A stretch of 12,188 nucleotides of DNA, taken from assembly GCA_003509805.1 (NCBI GenBank), contig DOMV01000018.1, positions 1-12,188 on the forward strand, given 5' to 3'. The position numbers and the translations under genes are program-made. The stretch's first letter is position 1. Every line of letters starts with the position of its first letter. Below the pieces are notes generated by a model, which was not told the DNA's origin, made no database searches, and saw only the letters and a program-made list of their open reading frames with translations. Below are positions 7,723-12,188 of this stretch, piece after piece. The DNA is from Planctomycetaceae bacterium. Lineage in GTDB: Bacteria > Planctomycetota > Planctomycetia > Pirellulales > Thermoguttaceae.

Positions 7723-8811
7723 TCATGCCGCTTGGGGAACCTTTTTACCTTTGAGGTTGTAGACGTAGGCAAGGATTTCGGCGACGGCGGCATAATGTTC
7801 GGCGGGGATCGGCTGACCGACCTCGACCGTTCGAAACAGGGCCCGGGCCAAGGGTTTGCGTTCGAGAATCGGAATTCCGTGTTCTTCCGCGATTTTCCTG
7901 ATTTGCCGGGCGAGAAAGTCGGCTCCTTTCGCGACGACGACCGGGGCTTTCATCGTTTCCGGATCGTATTTGAGCGCAACGGCGAAATGGGTCGGGTTGG
8001 TAACGACCACATCCGCCTGGGGTACGCCCTGCCCGTTGCGCTGAGCCGCCATTTCCCGCTGAAGCTGGCGCCGCTTCGAAAGAATCTGCGGGTCGCCCAT
8101 CATGTTTTTCATTTCGTCGCGCAATTCCTGCATCGTCATTTTCAGGTCCTGCTCGTGTTTCCACCATTGATACATGAAATCGATGATCGCGATAATCACC
8201 AGGGCGACCGCGACTTTGAGGGCGACCCAGAGGACGAAACTGAAAATATAGGCGATGATCTGCCGTTCGTCCGTCTCGGTCGTGCCGATGATTTGGTTGA
8301 CCGAGCCGATCACGGCGTAATAGGCGACCAGCGAGGCGATTGCCAGTTTGACGACCCCCATGCCAAGCCGCACCAGCGCCTGCATGGAAAATATCCGGCC
8401 GAACCCTTTAATGGGATCGAGGCGGGTGAAATCCAGCCCGAGTTTGTTCGGTAGCCAGAGGAAGCCCGTCTGGAACAGGTTGGCCAGAATCGCGATCAGC
8501 ACGAGAAGCAGGAAAATGACCGAAAGCGGCTTCAAAAAACGGAGCGTCATCTCGTACCAATGGGCGCCCGCGTTCTGAAACAGTTCGTCGGCGTCCTGGA
8601 AATTGCCGAGAAAAACGTTGTGGCCGAGACAATAAACGGTGTAATTGCCCATTTGCTCGGCCAACTGCCTGCCGAGCGTCATCAGGAGAATGATCCCGAT
8701 CATCACGACGACCGCGGAAGCCAGGTCCTGGCTGCGCGCAACCTGACCCTCCTCGCGAGCCTGTTCGCGGCGTCTCGGTGTCGGTTCGTGTGTTTTATCT
8801 CCTTCGGGCAC
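7723..8811 (-). CDS. flhB: FlhB, flagellar type III export gate / substrate-switch protein
   Basis: A 362-residue inner-membrane protein of normal FlhB length. It starts with a polar segment (THEPTPRRREQAREEGQVARSQD), has four hydrophobic stretches (about 30-48, 94-118, 145-175 and 184-213) and a cytoplasmic domain. That domain carries the self-cleavage motif N272-P273-T274-H275, where FlhB-family proteins cut themselves between Asn and Pro to switch export from rod/hook subunits to filament. The following ALKYDPETMKAPVVVAKG and GIPILERKPLARALFRTVEVGQPIP are typical of FlhB, more so than of injectisome SctU proteins. The start is GTG at 8811 with a weak site (AGCAGG) upstream. No other flagellar gene is in the window. 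Upstream, a tandem 11-bp array separates it from ppk, which it follows by about 100 bp in the same direction. Confidence 0.96.
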   Translation of the reverse strand: MPEGDKTHEPTPRRREQAREEGQVARSQDLASAVVVMIGIILLMTLGRQLAEQMGNYTVYCLGHNVFLGNFQDADELFQNAGAHWYEMTLRFLKPLSVIFLLLVLIAILANLFQTGFLWLPNKLGLDFTRLDPIKGFGRIFSMQALVRLGMGVVKLAIASLVAYYAVIGSVNQIIGTTETDERQIIAYIFSFVLWVALKVAVALVIIAIIDFMYQWWKHEQDLKMTMQELRDEMKNMMGDPQILSKRRQLQREMAAQRNGQGVPQADVVVTNPTHFAVALKYDPETMKAPVVVAKGADFLARQIRKIAEEHGIPILERKPLARALFRTVEVGQPIPAEHYAAVAEILAYVYNLKGKKVPQAA

Positions 8812-8829
8812 GACCTGCTTTCAATGGAA

Positions 8830-8895
8830 ATCGACGGATAATCGACGGATAATCGACGGATAATCGACGGATAATCGATGTAAAATCGACGCAAA
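8830..8895. repeat. Tandem 11-bp repeats in front of flhB
   Basis: Four perfect copies of ATCGACGGATA (8830-8873) are followed by two degenerate copies, ATCGATGTAAA (8874-8884) and ATCGACGCAAA (8885-8895). Each unit includes the palindrome TCGA or a close form, repeated about once per DNA helical turn. The array fills most of the 103-bp gap between the ppk stop (8915) and the flhB start (8811), ending 18 bases before the GTG. I see no good promoter in the gap, so flhB may be read through from ppk or use a promoter I cannot recognise. Confidence 0.95.
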
Positions 8896-8914
8896 CGGGG
8901 AGTCCGGGACGGCG

Positions 8915-10987
8915 TCACGGGGTTTCCCTGTCTTTCAAATACCGGTAATACTCGACTTGCGAACGAACCGGTTTGGCGCCCTTTTTGAGCGACATCGGCA
9001 TATTCGGCTTCTCGTCACAGATCAGGCGGGCCTTCACGTTGTCGGCAATCTGGATTTGCAACATGCGCCACAGGTCCTTCTGGATTTCCGGATCGGTAAC
9101 CGGCGTCGTCACCTCGATGCGGTGGTCGAAATTGCGTTCCATCCAGTCGGCGCTGCCGATGTAGTATTCCGGCTTCTCCCCGGAACAAAACACGATGATC
9201 CGGGAATGTTCGAGGAAACGGTCGACGATCCGCACGGCACGGATGTTTTCGCTCATGCCCGCGACGCCCGGAATCAACGTGCAAATGCCGCGGACGATCA
9301 TGTCGATTTTGACCCCGGCGACGCTCGCCTCGTACAATTTATCGACGATCCTGCGGTCGACGAGGTTGTTCACTTTGATGAGTATCCAGGCCGGTTTCCC
9401 TTTTTTGGCGTTACGGATTTCCCGGTCGATTCTTTTCATGAAAAACGACCGGGTACTGAACGGGGAAACGATCAACGATTCGAATTCCGGCTGGAAGAAC
9501 TTGCGGTCGTCGAGCATGTGGAAGACCTTGTTCATGTCGGAAGTGATCTTCCTGTCGGCCGTCAGCAGGTGTTCGTCCGCATACGTCCTTGCCGTGCTTT
9601 CGTTCGGATTGCCCGTCCCGATCGCCCCGTAATACACGTTCTCGTTGTTCTCCTTGCGCCGGATCAAAATCAGCTTCGCGTGTACTTTCAAGCCCGGCGT
9701 CGATTGAATGATCTTGATGCCCTCCTCCTGCATCCGGGCGGCCCAGCGGATGTTGAGCTCCTCGTCGAACCGGGCCTGGAGTTCGACATAGACGATGACC
9801 TCCTTGCCGTTTCGGGCGGCGTTGATGAGGGCGTTGATGACCTTGGAATCCTTGGCCGTCCGGTAGATGGTCATCTTGATGGTCCGGACCGCCGGATCAA
9901 TCGAGGCTTCCCGCAGCAGGTCGATGATGTATCGGAACGTCTGGTACGGATAGTGCAGGCAGATATCCTTCTGGCGAATCGTATCGAGAAAAATCTCGTC
10001 TTCAGCGATCCGTTTCACATCCAGGCTGGGACGCGGTTCATAATAAAGCGCCGCCGGTCCCAGTTTCGGGAAATTCATGAGATCTTTCGCATTGTGGTAT
10101 TTGCCGCCCGGTTCGCGCGTGTCCCGTTTGTTAAGTCCGAATTTCGGCATGATCTTTTCGAGGACCCGTTTGGGCATCCGGTCGTCGTAAATGAACCGGA
10201 CGGTCGCCCCGTGCTTGCGGGCCTTGATGCCCTCGCTGATTACCTCCAGGAAGCTCTTGGAGATGTCGTTGTCGATGTCCAATTCGGCGTCCCGTGTAAA
10301 TTTGATCGTGTAGGCGCGGAACTCGTTGTACCCGAACATCGAAAACACGTCGGCGAGACAATACCGGATGACGTCGTCGAGATAAAGGACGTAGTGAACC
10401 CCGTCGGCCCCCATCGGCAAAACGAGGAATCGCGGCAATTCCGAGGGAATCTCGATCAGCGCGTGATTCTCGATCAGCGGATTGCTTTTATGCTTCAGGT
10501 CGACCAGGAGGTAAATCTGGTTGTCCCGGAGGTTCGAGAAATTTTTGAAACGGTCGAGCATGATCGGAAAAAGATGCTGCCGGACCGTTTTGCGAAAATA
10601 ATGCAGCACGAAATCGCCCTGCTCCCGGTTCAATTTCGTTTCATCGAGAAAACGGATTCCCTGGACGGCCAGTTTGTCACGGATGTTCTCGAAAATATGG
10701 TTGAATTCCCGGTTGAGCCGGCCGACTTTTTTCTGGATCGCCTTCATCAGGGCCACGGGATCGAAGTCGATCTCTTCCAGGTCGCGGACTTCTTTTTCCA
10801 TCTTGGCCAAGCGGCTGATGAAAGCGTATCGAACCCGATAGAACTCGTCGAGGTTGTTGGAAAAAATCCCGAGAAAAACCAGGCGTTCCACGAGCGGGAC
10901 CGACGGATCGTTCGCCTCCTGGAGAACCCGTTCGTTGAAATTGAGCCAACTGAGTTCCCGATTGATGTAGCGCGGCGTGAGTTTCAT
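8915..10987 (-). CDS. ppk: Polyphosphate kinase PPK1
   Basis: A 690-residue protein, essentially the length of E. coli PPK1 (688). It transfers the gamma phosphate of ATP to growing inorganic polyphosphate through a phosphohistidine intermediate, and the reaction is reversible. The N-terminal ELSWLNFNERVLQEA and FSNNLDEFYRVR carry the ATP-contact Asn45. The catalytic part shows IYRTAKDS (Arg376) and LQARFDEE (Arg406), matching the metal/phosphate-binding arginines. GLKVHAKL holds His436, the expected phosphorylated residue, and RFLEHSRI holds His594, the second conserved histidine. GTGNPNESTARTYADEHLLT follows the usual HKD-like fold. All key residues are intact. The ATG at 10987 has no Shine-Dalgarno sequence of its own and overlaps the stop of a 15-codon leader ORF. 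A strong promoter lies at 11065-11093. Confidence 0.97.
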   Translation of the reverse strand: MKLTPRYINRELSWLNFNERVLQEANDPSVPLVERLVFLGIFSNNLDEFYRVRYAFISRLAKMEKEVRDLEEIDFDPVALMKAIQKKVGRLNREFNHIFENIRDKLAVQGIRFLDETKLNREQGDFVLHYFRKTVRQHLFPIMLDRFKNFSNLRDNQIYLLVDLKHKSNPLIENHALIEIPSELPRFLVLPMGADGVHYVLYLDDVIRYCLADVFSMFGYNEFRAYTIKFTRDAELDIDNDISKSFLEVISEGIKARKHGATVRFIYDDRMPKRVLEKIMPKFGLNKRDTREPGGKYHNAKDLMNFPKLGPAALYYEPRPSLDVKRIAEDEIFLDTIRQKDICLHYPYQTFRYIIDLLREASIDPAVRTIKMTIYRTAKDSKVINALINAARNGKEVIVYVELQARFDEELNIRWAARMQEEGIKIIQSTPGLKVHAKLILIRRKENNENVYYGAIGTGNPNESTARTYADEHLLTADRKITSDMNKVFHMLDDRKFFQPEFESLIVSPFSTRSFFMKRIDREIRNAKKGKPAWILIKVNNLVDRRIVDKLYEASVAGVKIDMIVRGICTLIPGVAGMSENIRAVRIVDRFLEHSRIIVFCSGEKPEYYIGSADWMERNFDHRIEVTTPVTDPEIQKDLWRMLQIQIADNVKARLICDEKPNMPMSLKKGAKPVRSQVEYYRYLKDRETP

Positions 10988-11042
10988 GGTCGTTTTGCCA
11001 ACGGTCGGCCCTCGGATTCCCGGGTTTTCATGGAGTGTTCAT
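10984..11042 (-). promoter_or_regulatory. ppk leader with two chained mini-ORFs (ATGA overlaps)
   Basis: The transcript leader holds ATG at 11042 encoding MNTP, whose TGA overlaps the next ATG at 11031 as ATGA. That second ORF encodes MKTRESEGRPLAKRP, and its TGA overlaps the ppk ATG at 10987, again as CCATGA. The ORFs are 4 and 15 codons plus stops. ppk itself lacks a ribosome site at normal distance (the nearest GAGG is more than 20 bases away), so re-initiation from the leader ORF is plausible. The geometry is seen directly; translation of the mini-ORFs is inference. Confidence 0.4.
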
Positions 11043-11064
11043 CTGGATTACGCGACCTGTACAA

Positions 11065-11093
11065 ATCATAGGAAAAAAACGACTTCGGGTCAA
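11065..11093 (-). promoter_or_regulatory. Sigma70-type promoter for ppk
   Basis: TTGACC (11088-11093) and TATGAT (11065-11070) on the minus strand are 17 bases apart. Each box matches the consensus at five of six positions. Transcription should start near 11058, about 70 bases before ppk and about 110 bases after the sixA stop, so ppk can be expressed apart from sixA. No pho-box-like direct repeat was recognised beside it. Confidence 0.8.
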
Positions 11094-11170
11094 TCGCAAC
11101 TTGTCGATCCCGCGCGACGCGCCGATCCCAAGGCGGACATGATGAGACGGACAAGATAAGGCGGATACGA

Positions 11171-11698
11171 TCAAGAACCGAGACGTTTTGGGAAAATCGC
11201 AAAAAGAACGTTCGGGGTGACGCCTCCCTGGAACCGGAAAGCGATGCAGCCGGACGTGGGAAGATTGTCGATCGGGAGCGGCAGGAAACGGTTGGCAAAT
11301 TCGGTAATCATCGGGTTGTGCCCGACAAGCATGATGGAGTCGAACCGTTCCCAATACGCGTCGGCAACTTTTCGGTAATCATCGGCACTGGAATCGTAAA
11401 GCCTTTCTTCGTAAGAGATATGCGACTGCGGAATCCCCAGGATTCCGGCGGCGATTCGCGCTGTTGCCCCGGCCCGGACCGCGGGGCTGGAAACGATGCG
11501 GTCGATTACAAGGCTCGATTCGTCGGCCCCGCCGTCGACGCCGCCGTCGACGCCGTCATCAACACGGTATTTGCGCATGAAATCGGCGACGTTGCGCGTC
11601 CGCCGTTCCCCTTTCGGTAAAAGCGGCCGTTCATAATCCGCAAGTCCCGGATCATTCCAGGAGGATTTTCCGTGGCGCAAAAGTAGGAGCGTTTTCAT
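11171..11698 (-). CDS. sixA: SixA-like phosphohistidine phosphatase (histidine phosphatase superfamily)
   Basis: A 175-residue protein of the branch-1 histidine phosphatase fold. LLLLRHGKSSW contains the catalytic R8-H9-G10, SSPAVRAGATA gives Arg75, and MLVGHNPMI supplies the second histidine, His127. These are the usual catalytic residues of the phosphoglycerate-mutase-like fold. SixA proteins remove phosphate from histidine residues of phosphocarrier proteins in the cytoplasm. Residues about 47-60 (DDGVDGGVDGGADE) are an acidic, Gly-rich insertion encoded by short DNA repeats, absent from typical SixA and probably a surface loop. The ATG at 11698 has no Shine-Dalgarno sequence; an AT-rich leader precedes it. 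It lies just upstream of ppk, an enzyme that itself works through phosphohistidine. The exact substrate is unknown. Confidence 0.88.
   Translation of the reverse strand: MKTLLLLRHGKSSWNDPGLADYERPLLPKGERRTRNVADFMRKYRVDDGVDGGVDGGADESSLVIDRIVSSPAVRAGATARIAAGILGIPQSHISYEERLYDSSADDYRKVADAYWERFDSIMLVGHNPMITEFANRFLPLPIDNLPTSGCIAFRFQGGVTPNVLFAIFPKRLGS
11531..11554 (-). repeat. Two perfect 12-bp tandem repeats inside sixA
   Basis: GCCGTCGACGCC is present twice in tandem, flanked by partial copies (GCC at 11528-11530 and GTC at 11555-11557). On the coding strand it gives the repeated GVDG of the acidic insertion. The frame is preserved whatever the copy number. Confidence 0.85.
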
Positions 11699-11722
11699 TT
11701 TGAAAAAAATTTCTTAAACCGA

Positions 11723-11752
11723 TTGCTTTTTATAAACGTATGTGGTACACAT
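11723..11752 (+). promoter_or_regulatory. Candidate promoter with overlapping operator-like palindrome
   Basis: In the 113-bp gap between divergent sixA and the CD225-type gene, TTGCTT (11723-11728) and TACACA (11746-11751) are 17 bases apart on the plus strand. This is a moderate sigma70 match. The -10 region lies within the perfect inverted repeat ATGTG-GTA-CACAT (11740-11752), as expected of a small repressor site. Placed between two divergent starts, it could control both genes. The sixA-side promoter is not clear. Confidence 0.35.
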
Positions 11753-11811
11753 GATCTGTTGTTTTTCACCGGTTTCGGAACACCATCAATAACACAATAA
11801 GGAAACGCGAA

Positions 11812-12120
11812 ATGTCCAATCCGAGCTATCCAGACGCCCCCCCCTACCCATCTTCCGGTCAACAATGCCCTAAAAACTGGCTCGTCGAATCGATTGTGGC
11901 AACCATTCTCTGCTGCCTGCCGTTCGGGATCGTTGCCATTATTTTCGCGGCGCAGGTTTCCGGAAAATTTCAGGCCGGTGATTACGCAGGCGCGCAAAAA
12001 GCGTCCGACACGGCCAAAATGTGGACCATCGTCTCCTTTGCGTGCGGCCTCGTTGTCACCATCCTGTACGTGGGGATGATGGTACTCGGCGTCATCGGCG
12101 GCGCCGTGGCAGAAATGTAA
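11812..12120 (+). CDS. CD225/dispanin-like small membrane protein
   Basis: A 102-residue protein and the only plus-strand gene in the window. The N-terminus is short and rich in Pro, Tyr and Ser (SNPSYPDAPPYPSSG). A CD225-like region follows: PKNWLVESIVATILCCLPFGIVAIIFAAQV (about 20-49), a loop KFQAGDYAGAQKASDTAKM, and a second hydrophobic helix (about 70-98). The CC in a PFGIVAI helix and the ADY.GA..AS..AK loop are hallmarks of this family, which in animals includes the interferon-induced IFITM proteins. Bacterial members are common, and their roles are mostly unknown. AAGGA at 11799-11803 lies 8 bases before the ATG. A run of eight C (11837-11844) sits in codons 9-11. Confidence 0.85.
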   Translation: MSNPSYPDAPPYPSSGQQCPKNWLVESIVATILCCLPFGIVAIIFAAQVSGKFQAGDYAGAQKASDTAKMWTIVSFACGLVVTILYVGMMVLGVIGGAVAEM

Positions 12121-12128
12121 AAACCGCT

Positions 12129-12188
12129 GACGGCCCGGGAACCGCGTTCCGTTGTCGACGGCCCGGGAACCGCGTTCCGTTGTCGACG
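12129..12188. repeat. 28-bp tandem repeat running off the right edge
   Basis: A 28-bp unit occupies 12129-12156, repeats perfectly at 12157-12184, and a third copy begins at 12185. Each unit begins GACGGCCCGGGAAC and contains the hairpin GGAAC-CGC-GTTCC. The array starts 8 bases after the stop of the CD225-type gene. There are no spacers, so it is not a CRISPR array, and there is no T run, so it is not an ordinary terminator. The number of copies is unknown because the window ends. Confidence 0.9.

Noticed and set aside
7723..8811. Injectisome export protein SctU instead of FlhB.
   Set aside because: Sequence around and after NPTH, especially PETMKAPVVVAKG and the EVGQPIP end, is flagellar in type, and no injectisome genes are present.
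8957..11071. A 704-codon open frame on the plus strand opposite ppk.
   Set aside because: It is antisense to an intact, motif-complete PPK1 and its peptide shows no recognisable domain. Long antisense frames are expected from GC-rich codon use. The same applies to long plus-strand frames opposite lutB (1649-2776) and the 467-residue protein gene (6157-7587).
11100..11150. GC-rich hairpin GCGC-GTC-GCGC downstream of sixA as a terminator.
   Set aside because: The stem is only 4 bp in its stable form and no T run follows on the minus strand.
12129..12188. CRISPR array at the right edge.
   Set aside because: The 28-bp units are directly adjacent with no spacer sequence between them and no cas gene in view.

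Overview
The window reads as a moderately GC-rich bacterial chromosome segment, most likely from the Planctomycetota. This is inferred from its protein families: a secreted HEAT-repeat lipoprotein, a second exported repeat protein, a GspH-like pseudopilin and an isolated flagellar gene. Taxonomy cannot be proved from the sequence alone. Almost everything is on the minus strand, so the genes run from right to left; only the last small gene is on the plus strand. No rRNA, tRNA, CRISPR array, transposase or prophage gene was found.

Reading in the direction of transcription: a SixA-like histidine phosphatase (11171-11698) is followed by polyphosphate kinase PPK1 (8915-10987). The ppk gene has a convincing sigma70-type promoter and a short leader with two tiny overlapping ORFs. 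After a tandem array of 11-bp repeats comes flhB, the flagellar type III export gate protein (7723-8811). Next is an exported 467-residue protein with its own strong promoter (6205-7608), then a 984-residue HEAT-repeat lipoprotein (2994-5948). A tightly packed group follows: lutB (1340-2797), a two-helix membrane protein with a PH-like tail (792-1343), a GspH/FimT-like pseudopilin (106-798), and possibly the start of another gene running off the left edge. The start/stop overlaps are 4, 7 and perhaps 32 bp. On the right edge, divergent from sixA, lies a 102-residue CD225/dispanin-type membrane protein, followed by the start of a 28-bp tandem repeat that runs out of the window.

Functional themes are polyphosphate and phosphohistidine chemistry (ppk, sixA), flagellar export (flhB), lactate-type oxidation (lutB) and cell-envelope proteins of unknown role. 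I see no clear new defence or enzyme system. The most unusual signals are small-scale: the ATGA chain of mini-ORFs leading into ppk, the 11-bp array in front of flhB, and a striking number of short tandem duplications (periods of 11, 12, 15, 15, 19 and 28 bp) inside and between genes.
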